Source of the DNA: an uncultured Eubacteriales bacterium
Lineage (GTDB): Bacteria; Bacillota; Clostridia; Oscillospirales; Oscillospiraceae
DNA length: 21,665 nt
Reading direction: 5' to 3'
NCBI GenBank assembly: GCA_958402445.1
Contig: CATXTO010000028.1
Span: 1-21,665, forward strand
Each line of letters begins with the position of its first letter. Position 1 is the first letter of the stretch. Positions 15,306 through 21,665 of this stretch are shown here, in pieces. The notes beneath the pieces are model-generated. The model worked only from the letters and a program-made list of their open reading frames with translations, did not search any database and had not been told where the DNA came from. The position numbers and the translations under genes are program-made.

Positions 15306-16067
15306 TCAGACCTCCCAGTTGAGTTCGAGTCCCACAGGACAGTGATCGGAGCCTAGAATTTCGGCATAGATCGGGGCGTCCGTCAGCTTGTCCCGCAGGC
15401 AGTCGGAGACGAGAAAATAATCAATACGCCATCCGGCGTTGTTTTTTCGGGCGTTAAAGCGGTAGCTCCACCAGCTATAGGCGCCGCTGCGGTCCGGATT
15501 GAGGTGCCGGAAGGTGTCGGTGAAGCCGGCGGCGAGAAGCGCGGAAAAGCTCTGACGTTCCTCGTCTGAAAAACCTGCGTTTCCCCGGTTGGGGCCGGGG
15601 TTTTTCAGATCAATTTCCTGGTGTGCTACATTGAAGTCGCCACAGGCGATCACGGGCTTTTGCTGCGCTAAGCGGGAGAGATGCTCGCGGTAAGCCGCGT
15701 CCCATTGCAGCCGGTGCGCAATGCGCTTGAGTCCCTCCTGGGCGTTGGGCGTGTAGCAGTCCACTAAATAAAAATGCGCATACTCCAAGGTAATCAGCCG
15801 ACCTTCCCGGTCCAGATCTTCCACGCCGACGCCATAGGAGACCGAGTGGGGCGCATGCTTTGCAAAAATTGCTGTTCCGGAATATCCCTTCTTTTCCGCT
15901 GAATTCCAAAATTGAAAGTAACCAGGCAGCTCCAGGGCCAATTGTCCAGGCTGCAGCTTGGTCTCCTGCAGACAGAAGAAGTCCGCATCCATCTGCTGGA
16001 AGCAGTCCAGAAATCCCTTTTGCATGCATGCCCGCAAGCCATTGACGTTCCAGGATATTAGACGCAA
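15306..16067 (-). CDS. xth: exodeoxyribonuclease III (AP endonuclease family)
   Basis: 253-residue ExoIII/ExoA-type enzyme that cuts DNA at abasic sites and degrades 3' ends in base excision repair. The motifs are complete: N7 in WNVNG, E35 in QETK, Y105 in CYTPNAQ, D144/N146 in GDFNVAHQEID, D216 in RIDYFLVS and D241-H242 in SDHCP. I choose TTG at 16067 rather than ATG 16112, because AAGGGGG lies 7 nt before it and the protein then begins at the conserved LISWNVNGLRA strand; the longer start would add a 15-residue tail absent from the family. It is the first gene of a unit with the NlpC/P60 gene. The pairing of a repair enzyme with a wall hydrolase has no clear functional meaning. Confidence 0.93.
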   Translation of the reverse strand: MRLISWNVNGLRACMQKGFLDCFQQMDADFFCLQETKLQPGQLALELPGYFQFWNSAEKKGYSGTAIFAKHAPHSVSYGVGVEDLDREGRLITLEYAHFYLVDCYTPNAQEGLKRIAHRLQWDAAYREHLSRLAQQKPVIACGDFNVAHQEIDLKNPGPNRGNAGFSDEERQSFSALLAAGFTDTFRHLNPDRSGAYSWWSYRFNARKNNAGWRIDYFLVSDCLRDKLTDAPIYAEILGSDHCPVGLELNWEV

Positions 16068-16112
16068 CGCCGTTCCCCCTTTGCAGTTTGAATTGTAACA
16101 TTTTACTATCAT

Positions 16113-16141
16113 ATAATATCAAATAGAAACAAAAATTACAA
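16113..16141 (-). promoter_or_regulatory. SigA-type promoter of the exonuclease III gene
   Basis: On the minus strand TTGTAA (16141-16136) and TATTAT (16118-16113) are 17 bases apart in an AT-rich island, giving a leader of about 40 bases to the TTG start at 16067. Confidence 0.65.
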
Positions 16142-16213
16142 CTATTATTTCGAAAAAGTTACAGATGGAGGAAAGGTTAGGAAAAAAACCCGAATAACTC
16201 CAGGTGAAAGGGA

Positions 16214-16253
16214 GGTAAATACCGGGAAATACCCCGGTAAATCCCGAAACGGG
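16214..16253 (+). repeat. short spaced repeats and hairpins upstream of thiI
   Basis: Three related blocks of the form GGnAAATnCC begin at about 16214, 16225 and 16236, so they repeat every 10-12 bases. They include a perfect 7-bp inverted repeat TACCGGG/CCCGGTA (16220-16226 with 16233-16239) and a 4-bp CCCG/CGGG hairpin (16243-16253). They lie upstream of the probable thiI promoter and could be an operator; no known riboswitch consensus is recognised. Confidence 0.45.
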
Positions 16254-16296
16254 GAGGACGGTTCTAAAAATCCCTCTAGGAAAATACGGAAGGACG

Positions 16297-16305
16297 TGTT
16301 AAAAT
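16297..16305 (+). promoter_or_regulatory. probable extended -10 promoter of thiI-pncC operon
   Basis: TG (16297-16298), one base, then TAAAAT (16300-16305) fits an extended -10. A weak -35 (TAGGAA, 16277-16282) is 17 bases upstream. Just downstream an 11-bp palindrome ATACCAGGTAT (16307-16317) would overlap the start site. Confidence 0.5.
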
Positions 16306-16338
16306 AATACCAGGTATCAGGAAACGGAGAGTATGTGC

Positions 16339-17529
16339 ATGAACGAGATTTTTTTACTGAAATTGGGCGAGGTGGTGCTCAAGGGACAAAACCGCCCGCA
16401 ATTTGAGAGCAGGCTGCGGCAAAATGTCCGCCGGCGTTTAAAGCCCTTTGGAGCCTTTCGCGTTTACATTCTGCAGTCCACGGTTTATGTTGAGCCGCAG
16501 GAGGACTGTGACTTGGAGGGAGCGTGGGAGGCCTGCCATACGATTTTCGGAGTGGTTTCCGTTTGCCGGTGCCGCCCCTGCGAAAAGAACCTGGACCGGA
16601 TTTTTGAGGCGGTGGAACTGTATTTAGGCGATGCCTTGGAGGATGCCGCCTCATTTAAGGTGGAATCCAAACGGTCGGACAAGAGCTTTCCCATGACCTC
16701 CATCGCCATTTCCCAGGAAATCGGCGGGCGCATCGCGCAGGCCCACCCCCATCTTAAGGTGGATGTTCATCATCCGGCGTTTACGGTTAACGTGGAGGTC
16801 CGGGACCTGTCGGCCTATGTTCACGGACCAGCGGAACCGGGTGCGGGCGGACTGCCCACCGGCGTGGGCGGCCGCGCGGCTGTGCTGCTGTCCGGCGGAA
16901 TTGACTCCCCGGTGGCTGCTTACATGATTGCCAAGCGAGGCGCAGAGATCGAGTGCGTTCATTTTTTCTCCTATCCGTACACTTCAGAGCTGGCGAAGGA
17001 TAAAGTGCTGGAGCTGGCCCGGCTGGTGACCCGGTACTGCGGCAGAATGACGGTCAATATCGTCGGCTTCACCGAAGTGCAGGAGGCCATTCGGGACCAT
17101 TGCCCGGAAGAGTACTTTACCCTGGTGATGCGCCGATATATGATGCGAATTGCCCAGCGGATAGCCATGGAGCACGGCTGTAAATGCTTGGTTACAGGAG
17201 AGAATTTGGGCCAGGTGGCGTCGCAGACCATGGAGGCCATGGGCGTCACCGCTGCGGCGGTAGATCTTCCCATATTCACGCCCCTGATTGGAATGGATAA
17301 GGAGGAAATCGTCGCCATTGCCCGGCGGATTGGAACCTTGGATACTTCCATTTTGCCCTATGAGGACTGCTGTACGGTTTTCACCCCCCGGCACCCCAGG
17401 ACAAAGCCCACGCTGGAGCAAGTGGAGCGTGCGGAACAGGAATTAGACCAGACGGGCCTGATTGCAAGGGCCCTGGAAAATACGGAGAAAGTGACGGTGC
17501 AGTACTATGGAGTGGAATCTGGCTTCTGA
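16339..17529 (+). CDS. thiI: tRNA 4-thiouridine sulfurtransferase ThiI (no rhodanese domain)
   Basis: 396 residues. ThiI activates tRNA U8 with ATP and inserts sulfur to give 4-thiouridine; in some bacteria it also donates sulfur for thiamine thiazole. The N-terminal ferredoxin-like and THUMP regions (1-165) are followed by the PP-loop ATPase SGGIDSPVAAYM (185-196) and a C-terminal adenylation domain with TGENLGQVASQT (286-297) and YEDCCTVF (341-348), whose Cys pair C344/C345 fits the catalytic position. It stops without the rhodanese domain of the E. coli enzyme, the usual Gram-positive form, so sulfur would come directly from a cysteine desulfurase not found in this window. ATG 16339 is chosen over ATG 16333 because GGAGAG (16326-16331) is 7 nt from the former and only about 1 nt from the latter. 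It overlaps the next gene by 23 nt. Confidence 0.94.
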   Translation: MNEIFLLKLGEVVLKGQNRPQFESRLRQNVRRRLKPFGAFRVYILQSTVYVEPQEDCDLEGAWEACHTIFGVVSVCRCRPCEKNLDRIFEAVELYLGDALEDAASFKVESKRSDKSFPMTSIAISQEIGGRIAQAHPHLKVDVHHPAFTVNVEVRDLSAYVHGPAEPGAGGLPTGVGGRAAVLLSGGIDSPVAAYMIAKRGAEIECVHFFSYPYTSELAKDKVLELARLVTRYCGRMTVNIVGFTEVQEAIRDHCPEEYFTLVMRRYMMRIAQRIAMEHGCKCLVTGENLGQVASQTMEAMGVTAAAVDLPIFTPLIGMDKEEIVAIARRIGTLDTSILPYEDCCTVFTPRHPRTKPTLEQVERAEQELDQTGLIARALENTEKVTVQYYGVESGF

Positions 17530-18034
17530 CGTTTTGAATACCCTGCGGCTTCAGGGACTGACGCTGGCTACGGCGGAAAGCTGTACCGGCGGATGGGTGG
17601 GCCGCGCCTTGACCGCCGTCCCTGGCAGCTCCCAGGTGTACCGGGGCGGGGTGATCAGCTATACCGACGCAGTAAAGGAAAAGCTGCTGGATGTCCCGCG
17701 GGAGCTGTTGGATCGATGCGGCGCGGTCTCAGAGCCCGTGGCAAAGGCCATGGCACAGGGCGCCAGAAAGGTGCTGGAGGCCGATGTGGCTGTGTCGGTC
17801 ACCGGTCTGGCGGGACCGGAGGCAGATGGCTTTAAAAACCCGGTGGGAACGGTTTATCTGGGCTATGCGGACGGGGCAGAGGTGCGTTGCGTCCACTGTC
17901 AACTGGAAGGCGGGCGGGAGGCCGTGCGGCGGCAGGCCTGTCAAAAAGCCCTGGAGCTGATATTGGCCTGCCAGCGGGAGCATCCTCTGCACGCGGTGCA
18001 TGCCAAGCGGGGAGGGATGCAGGGACATGGTTGA
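17507..18034 (+). CDS. pncC: nicotinamide-nucleotide amidohydrolase (CinA C-terminal type)
   Basis: 175 residues, a stand-alone CinA C-terminal domain. PncC deamidates nicotinamide mononucleotide to nicotinate mononucleotide, recycling NMN left by DNA ligase. Family signatures: TAESCTGG (22-29), GGVISYTDAVKEKLL (47-61), AVSEPVAKAMAQGAR (72-86) and VTGLAGPEADG (98-108), where the common form is TGIAGPxGG. The length is typical of the single-domain enzyme, with about 15 extra C-terminal residues. The ATG lies inside thiI (overlap 23 nt) and I see no good ribosome binding site within 12 bases, so it is probably translated by coupling to thiI. No N-terminal MoCF-like CinA domain is present. Confidence 0.88.
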   Translation: MEWNLASDVLNTLRLQGLTLATAESCTGGWVGRALTAVPGSSQVYRGGVISYTDAVKEKLLDVPRELLDRCGAVSEPVAKAMAQGARKVLEADVAVSVTGLAGPEADGFKNPVGTVYLGYADGAEVRCVHCQLEGGREAVRRQACQKALELILACQREHPLHAVHAKRGGMQGHG

Positions 18035-18437
18035 GCCGGAACAGATTCGGGCGTATTGCCTGGCCAAAACCGGGGCATATGAGGACTTCCCCTTCGGAGA
18101 GTATCCGGTTTGCTACAAGCTGCACGGCCGTATCTTCGCGCAGCTGTATCCGTTTGCGCAAAATTTTAAAATAACGCTTAAATGCGACCCCTCTCGATCG
18201 GATTTCTACCGAACGGCATTTCCAGACGCGGTGGAGCGAGGCTATCACTGCCCACCGGTCCAGCAGCCGCATTGGAATACCATCTGGTTGGACAGGCTGC
18301 CGGAAAAAGAGCTTTGGCCCATGATTGATCATGCATATGAGCGGGTTTTTCAGGGCTTCTCCCGGCAGATTCAGGAAGAAATTCAGCGAGAGCCGGGGCA
18401 GCCGGAGCCGAAAGGGCGAGGCAAACAAAAAATATAA
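18027..18437 (+). CDS. MmcQ/YjbR family protein
   Basis: 136 residues of the MmcQ/YjbR fold, a small double-stranded-DNA-binding-like (CyaY-type) domain of unconfirmed role. Family marks visible: EDFPFGEYPVCYKLHGRIFA (18-37), the LKCDP strand, a GYHCPP stretch, PHWNTIWLD and the final helix ending MIDHAYERVF. ATG 18027 is chosen over ATG 18000 because GGAGGG (18011-18016) lies 10 nt upstream and the shorter protein has the usual family N-terminus. It overlaps pncC by 8 nt and is the last gene of the operon. The last ~20 residues are charged and probably disordered. Confidence 0.85.
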   Translation: MVEPEQIRAYCLAKTGAYEDFPFGEYPVCYKLHGRIFAQLYPFAQNFKITLKCDPSRSDFYRTAFPDAVERGYHCPPVQQPHWNTIWLDRLPEKELWPMIDHAYERVFQGFSRQIQEEIQREPGQPEPKGRGKQKI

Positions 18438-18459
18438 CCTTCGGAAGAAGGCGCAGCAG

Positions 18460-18504
18460 AAGGAACGGGAAACGTCGCTATTTGACGTTTCCCGTTCCTT
18501 TTCG
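18460..18504 (+). terminator. long-stem terminator after the thiI operon
   Basis: Perfect 17-bp stem (18460-18476 with 18484-18500), 7-nt loop, followed by TTCGG so that CCTTTT spans the stem end; 22 bases after the last stop of the operon. The convergent LRR gene ends at 18518, so the hairpin may be shared, but the minus-strand side has no T-tract. Confidence 0.8.
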
Positions 18505-18517
18505 GTTCTATTTGAAG

Positions 18518-20233
18518 TTAAGTGGGGTTATAGCTGACAATAACGCTCATGTCCAAAAGCTTACTGACATCCGTGACATTGGTCTTAAATACGTTGACTT
18601 GAATCAAGTTGGTGCAGGTGGACAGACAGTTGATATCAAATATATTGTTGTAGTCCAGGTAGACGTAATTCAGGCTCTGCAGTCCGGCCAGACCGCTGAC
18701 ATCCTCGAAGAAATTGTGGCATCCGTTAAAGGTCACCAAGGCGCTGTCCTCGGGAAAATCCGGAATTGTTTGGATATCGTTGTAGGAGATGTCCAGGTCT
18801 GTGAGCTGTGTCAGGGAGGCCAAGGAGTCCATACTTTCCAGCGAGTTGTTGGAAAGGTTCAGTTTGCCCAAATCCACGCAGGATTCCAGTCCCGAAATAT
18901 CGGTGAGGGCATTGTAAGAGGCGTCCAGCTCCGCTAAACTGGTGAGATGCCCAATGGAGGACAGATCGGTCAAGTTATTATTGGTCAGGTTCAGATAGGA
19001 GAGCTTGACACAGGTTCCCAGAGGAGAAATGGATTGCACGCTGTTGTAGGATGCGTCCAGCCATGACAGCTCTGTAAATCCGCTCAGAGGCGTCAGGTCC
19101 GTAACGGCGTTGCGCTGTAGGTTGAGCGTGCTCAGGCCGCTGTTTTCCGCCAGAGGCGCGATATCGCTGATGCTGTTGTCGGACAAGTCGGCCTCCAGCA
19201 GGGTTGCGCTTCCGCTCAGACCTGCAATGGTGGACAGACCGCAACCGGATAAATTTAGGACCTGAAGCTGTGGCAGAGCGCCGATCAGTTCCAGCTCTTC
19301 CGCTTGGAGCGTACAGCCAGACAGGTCCAACGTTTGCAGCTGCGTCATTCCAGATAAAAAGCTGAGGCTTAGAGCCGGCCGGTCCTGGATGACTAAGCTG
19401 GTAAGCCCGGTGAAATAGGACAAATCTGAAATCTCAGCGACCTCCGCAGGAAGGGTGAGCTCCGTAATTCCCCACAGGTCCGCTGTGGTCAAAGTGGAGC
19501 CGGCGCTGCGGCTGAGCAACTCCCGAACATAGGCGTCCAAGGCAGGGTCGGACAGGGTCACGTCCTCCACCACGCCGGAGATGGTGTAGCCAAAAACGGA
19601 AAGAGGGCTGACTAGGCCCTGCTCCGAAACGGAAAGGGCGCAAATGGTGGTTTCTCCCAAACCCAGGGCAATGGAGTCGGAATAGGAATCCGTGCGGGTG
19701 GAGGGATATTCTCCATTTGTGGAGACATACAGGTCACCCCCGCCGCTGTCGAGCGTGACCTCCATATACTGGTTATAAAACCCGGGCGTTAGATTGACGG
19801 TCGGAGCAGCCGGCCTCATAGCATCCAGCTGAGCCTTGACCGCGGGGTCTGCAATCTGATCCAGCATGGTCACCGCATCCAGGAGCTTGTCCTGCTCCAC
19901 ATAGATTTGACAGAGCGTCAAATACACGTCAAGGGAACCGCCTGCGGCAATGGCGTTAGCCAGTGTGTACTCCGCTTTGGTATAATTATCGGCTTGCTGA
20001 TAGGCCTTTGCCAATTGAATCGCCAGCTCCGGGTCCTGTCCGGAGAGCTGATAGGCCCACCGATAATATCGGATTGCCGTATTGGTATGTCCCCGACTCT
20101 GCGCGCCGGCGCCCCAATCCAGCAGCAGATCTGTGGTAAGGGCAGGATTATACAGGAGGAAGTACCATGCTGCGCCGCCCAGGAGCACCGCTACCAAAAT
20201 CAGGGAGATGATAAGTTTTAATGCCTTTTTCAT
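18518..20233 (-). CDS. membrane-anchored TPR / chitobiase-C-like / leucine-rich-repeat surface protein
   Basis: 571 residues. A single hydrophobic helix at 7-28 after a KK start, with no clear cleavage site, suggests a type II membrane anchor. Residues about 45-145 are TPR-like helical pairs (for example AIRYYRWAYQLSGQDPELAI). About 147-225 is a chitobiase-C-type beta module (DLYVSTNGEYPSTR). About 255-565 holds roughly 13 tandem 22-residue leucine-rich repeats of the internalin type (LxxLxxLxLSxNxIxDIxPL). It has no SLH, LPxTG or enzyme domain, so a binding or scaffold role outside the membrane is the best inference. ATG 20233 has GGAGAG 5 nt upstream. It is alone in its transcription unit, convergent with the thiI operon and divergent from the spoIID-type gene. 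Confidence 0.85.
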   Translation of the reverse strand: MKKALKLIISLILVAVLLGGAAWYFLLYNPALTTDLLLDWGAGAQSRGHTNTAIRYYRWAYQLSGQDPELAIQLAKAYQQADNYTKAEYTLANAIAAGGSLDVYLTLCQIYVEQDKLLDAVTMLDQIADPAVKAQLDAMRPAAPTVNLTPGFYNQYMEVTLDSGGGDLYVSTNGEYPSTRTDSYSDSIALGLGETTICALSVSEQGLVSPLSVFGYTISGVVEDVTLSDPALDAYVRELLSRSAGSTLTTADLWGITELTLPAEVAEISDLSYFTGLTSLVIQDRPALSLSFLSGMTQLQTLDLSGCTLQAEELELIGALPQLQVLNLSGCGLSTIAGLSGSATLLEADLSDNSISDIAPLAENSGLSTLNLQRNAVTDLTPLSGFTELSWLDASYNSVQSISPLGTCVKLSYLNLTNNNLTDLSSIGHLTSLAELDASYNALTDISGLESCVDLGKLNLSNNSLESMDSLASLTQLTDLDISYNDIQTIPDFPEDSALVTFNGCHNFFEDVSGLAGLQSLNYVYLDYNNIFDINCLSTCTNLIQVNVFKTNVTDVSKLLDMSVIVSYNPT

Positions 20234-20262
20234 GCAGACTCTCCGATCCAGAAATTTAGTTT

Positions 20263-20291
20263 ATTATACTTCCAGCGCCGCGGCCTGTCAA
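20263..20291 (-). promoter_or_regulatory. perfect consensus SigA promoter of the LRR protein gene
   Basis: On the minus strand TTGACA (20291-20286) and TATAAT (20268-20263) are separated by 17 bases: full consensus. The predicted leader is about 25 bases. Confidence 0.9.
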
Positions 20292-20354
20292 GTTTGGCAG
20301 AAAAATGGAATGATTTGCTCTGGGGTGGTTCAGACAAATTCCCCATGGCTTGGG

Positions 20355-20363
20355 TGCTATGAT
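20355..20363 (+). promoter_or_regulatory. possible extended -10 promoter of the SpoIID-domain gene
   Basis: TG (20355-20356), one base, TATGAT (20358-20363), about 30 bases before the ATG, without a good -35. I see no convincing mother-cell SigE promoter, although the -10 region GATACAGA has partial resemblance to one. Confidence 0.35.
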
Positions 20364-20392
20364 ACAGAAAACGAAAGCGGAGGGCGATGCAA

Positions 20393-21442
20393 ATGAAACG
20401 GGCGGTGGCATTGGGATTGGCGGCTGTGCTTCTAGGGTTCTTGATCCCGGCTTTGGCGGTACGGCTTGGCGGTTCAGGACGTGCGCAGCAGGCAGATGGT
20501 CAGCAGACTACGCAGCCGGGCAGCAGTCCGACAGAAGCGGGGGAACCGGAGGGCACGGCCCCACCGCAGGCAGGCCCGGTCTCTGAGGGCTCCGCCGACG
20601 GGTCCATGCTGCTGCGGGTCCAGATGTCGGACGGAATGGTGTCAGAGCTGCCTCTAGACGACTATTTAACCGGGGTTGTACTGGCGGAAATGCCAACCTC
20701 TTTTCAAGGTGAGGCGTTGAAAGCCCAGGCAGTGGTATCCAGAACCTATACCCTGCGGCAAATGGCCCGGAACAAGCACGACACTGCGGATATCTGTACC
20801 GATGCCAGCTGCTGCCAGGGATGGATGTCTTATGAGGACTACTGTGCGAAGGAAGGAGAGCAGGTGGGAAACGCCGGTGCGGAAGCAGCGGCTCAAGCGG
20901 TGCGGGAGACCGATGGACAGGTTCTGACCTTTGAAGGAAAACTGATTGACGCCACATTCTTTTCCTGCTCCGGTGGCCGGACTGAGGCGGCGGTGGAAGT
21001 CTGGGGCACCGAAATCCCGTATTTGCAAGCAGTGGACAGCCCGGGAGAGGAAAACGCTGCCCACTTTACGGATACAGTGAGCTTTTCCAAGGAGAAATTT
21101 TCCCAGCTGATTCATAGCAAAGCACCGGAAGCGGCTCTGGAGGGGAGCCCTGCGAATTGGTTTGGTTCCGTGACGGCGACGGAAGGCGGCGGCGTAGGGA
21201 CGTTGGAGATTGGCGGCGTCGTTTTTGCGGGAAAGGATTTGAGAAGCCTGTTGGGATTGCGATCCACGGTGTTTTCCATCCACGTCTCGGAGGACCAAAT
21301 TATTGTTGAGACGAAAGGATACGGTCATCGAGTCGGTATGAGCCAATACGGGGCGGAGGCCATGGCGCAGGCCGGTAGCGATTACCGGACGATTCTGCTT
21401 CACTATTATCAGGGCGTGGATGTGGCCGATTATTTTGCTTAG
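20393..21442 (+). CDS. SpoIID/LytB-domain protein (peptidoglycan lytic transglycosylase-like)
   Basis: 349 residues. One N-terminal hydrophobic helix (4-23) acts as signal or anchor, followed by a Gly/Pro/Thr-rich linker to about residue 70. The SpoIID domain (about 72-345) has PLDDYLTGVVLAEMP with E99 at the catalytic Glu position, ALKAQAVVSRTY (108-119), a Cys-containing CTDASCCQG (135-143), SCSGGRTE (191-198) and GYGHRVGMSQYGA (309-321). SpoIID cleaves glycan strands lacking stem peptides during engulfment in sporulating Firmicutes; paralogues of this domain also act in vegetative cells. Without spoIIM/spoIIP or spoIIQ neighbours, the sporulation gene itself and a paralogue cannot be separated. 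ATG 20393 is preferred over ATG 20387 because GGAGGG (20379-20384) is 8 nt from it and only 2 nt from the other. Confidence 0.88.
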   Translation: MKRAVALGLAAVLLGFLIPALAVRLGGSGRAQQADGQQTTQPGSSPTEAGEPEGTAPPQAGPVSEGSADGSMLLRVQMSDGMVSELPLDDYLTGVVLAEMPTSFQGEALKAQAVVSRTYTLRQMARNKHDTADICTDASCCQGWMSYEDYCAKEGEQVGNAGAEAAAQAVRETDGQVLTFEGKLIDATFFSCSGGRTEAAVEVWGTEIPYLQAVDSPGEENAAHFTDTVSFSKEKFSQLIHSKAPEAALEGSPANWFGSVTATEGGGVGTLEIGGVVFAGKDLRSLLGLRSTVFSIHVSEDQIIVETKGYGHRVGMSQYGAEAMAQAGSDYRTILLHYYQGVDVADYFA

Positions 21443-21460
21443 CCTGGGTCAAAACGCATT

Positions 21461-21493
21461 CACGGCACCCCGGTTTGCCAGACCGGCGGTGCT
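21461..21493 (+). terminator. weak hairpin after the SpoIID-domain gene
   Basis: CACC-C-CGGT-type arm (near 21464-21473) can pair with ACCGG-C-GGTG (near 21482-21491) with one bulge, but no T-run follows. Termination here is doubtful; it is listed because nothing better lies between the stop at 21442 and the tRNA promoter. Confidence 0.3.
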
Positions 21494-21536
21494 GACTGGC
21501 ATGCGGGGAATCAGGGGTTTTCTGCAAAATTTCCTG

Positions 21537-21565
21537 TTGACAAGCGGGGTGGGGTATGGTAGGAT
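21537..21565 (+). promoter_or_regulatory. SigA-type promoter of the tRNA-Leu gene
   Basis: TTGACA (21537-21542) and TAGGAT (21560-21565) with 17-base spacing. The start site would be near 21572, about 40 bases before the tRNA 5' end. Confidence 0.8.
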
Positions 21566-21611
21566 AAGGGGGCGGTTCGGGGGCAGGCCCCCCAAGGATT
21601 CCGCCCCACCT

Positions 21612-21665
21612 GCGCGAGTGGTGGAATTGGCAGACTCGCTAGATTCAGGTTCTAGTGTGCATTAC
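21612..21665 (+). tRNA. tRNA-Leu (anticodon CAG), 5' part, cut by window end
   Basis: Acceptor 5' strand GCGCGAG (21612-21618), T8, a D arm with the TGGTGGAATTGGCAGACTCGC pattern typical of bacterial tRNA-Leu, then anticodon stem CTAGA/TCTAG around a 7-base loop TTCAGGT with anticodon CAG at 21646-21648. The start of a long class II variable arm follows. The T arm and acceptor 3' strand lie beyond the window. Confidence 0.9.

Noticed and set aside
16140..16338. TPP or other riboswitch before thiI
   Set aside because: thiI can be thiamine-related, but I find none of the conserved TPP core elements (such as CTGAGA with a matching ACCTGAT block). The structure seen is short palindromes only.
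17832..18428. 198-codon open frame on the minus strand
   Set aside because: Antisense to pncC and the MmcQ-family gene and has no family signature.
20666..21403. 245-codon open frame on the minus strand
   Set aside because: Antisense to the SpoIID-domain gene, which has clear family motifs.
1..21665. CRISPR array, insertion sequence, phage or defence island
   Set aside because: No regularly spaced repeats, transposase, integrase or known defence enzyme was found. The HD domain in the giant protein lacks the partners of CRISPR or CBASS systems.

Overview
The window looks like a chromosomal segment of an endospore-forming Gram-positive anaerobe, most likely a clostridial Bacillota of the Oscillospiraceae type. 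That assignment is inference. It rests on moderately GC-rich coding sequence, strong AGGAGG-type ribosome binding sites, TTGACA/TATAAT promoters, a SpoIID/LytB protein, several SLH (S-layer homology) surface proteins, and a ThiI without a rhodanese domain. I see no insertion sequence, phage gene, CRISPR array or integration site. The genes read as a stable core/accessory mixture.

Layout. 1-276: 3' end of a proline-rich ORF of unknown function. 371-2200 (+): secreted polysaccharide deacetylase with chitobiase-C-like modules and SLH repeats, closed by a strong terminator. 9256-2271 (-): a tightly overlapping three-gene operon under a good SigA-type promoter. It encodes (i) a 1576-residue protein combining a YqeK-like HD domain, a long helical-repeat region, a NadD-like nucleotidyltransferase, a GNAT-like region and a phosphoribosyltransferase-like domain, (ii) an N-terminally extended lactate/malate-dehydrogenase-fold protein with altered active-site residues, and (iii) an N-terminally extended, Cys-rich flavodoxin-fold protein. 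This is the best candidate in the window for an undescribed system. 13401-9442 (-): a giant two-unit nucleotidase with SLH repeats between the units, having its own promoter and terminator. 16067-13685 (-): exonuclease III followed 4 nt later by an NlpC/P60 hydrolase with six SLH-like repeats. 16339-18437 (+): overlapping operon thiI, pncC (CinA C-terminal type), MmcQ/YjbR-family gene, ended by a 17-bp-stem hairpin. 20233-18518 (-): membrane-anchored TPR, chitobiase-C-like and leucine-rich-repeat protein with a perfect consensus promoter. 20393-21442 (+): SpoIID/LytB-domain protein. 21612-21665: 5' part of a tRNA-Leu (anticodon CAG) cut by the window end, preceded by a consensus-like promoter.

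How the genes fit together. One theme is the cell envelope: three SLH proteins (deacetylase, nucleotidase, NlpC/P60), a surface LRR protein and a SpoIID-type protein act on or bind peptidoglycan, polysaccharide or extracellular nucleotides. The second theme may be pyridine-nucleotide metabolism. The giant protein has NadD-like and PRTase-like domains, its operon partners have nucleotide-binding oxidoreductase folds, and pncC elsewhere in the window makes nicotinate mononucleotide, the usual NadD substrate. The link between these parts is inference only. No stretch longer than 300 bases lacks a gene.
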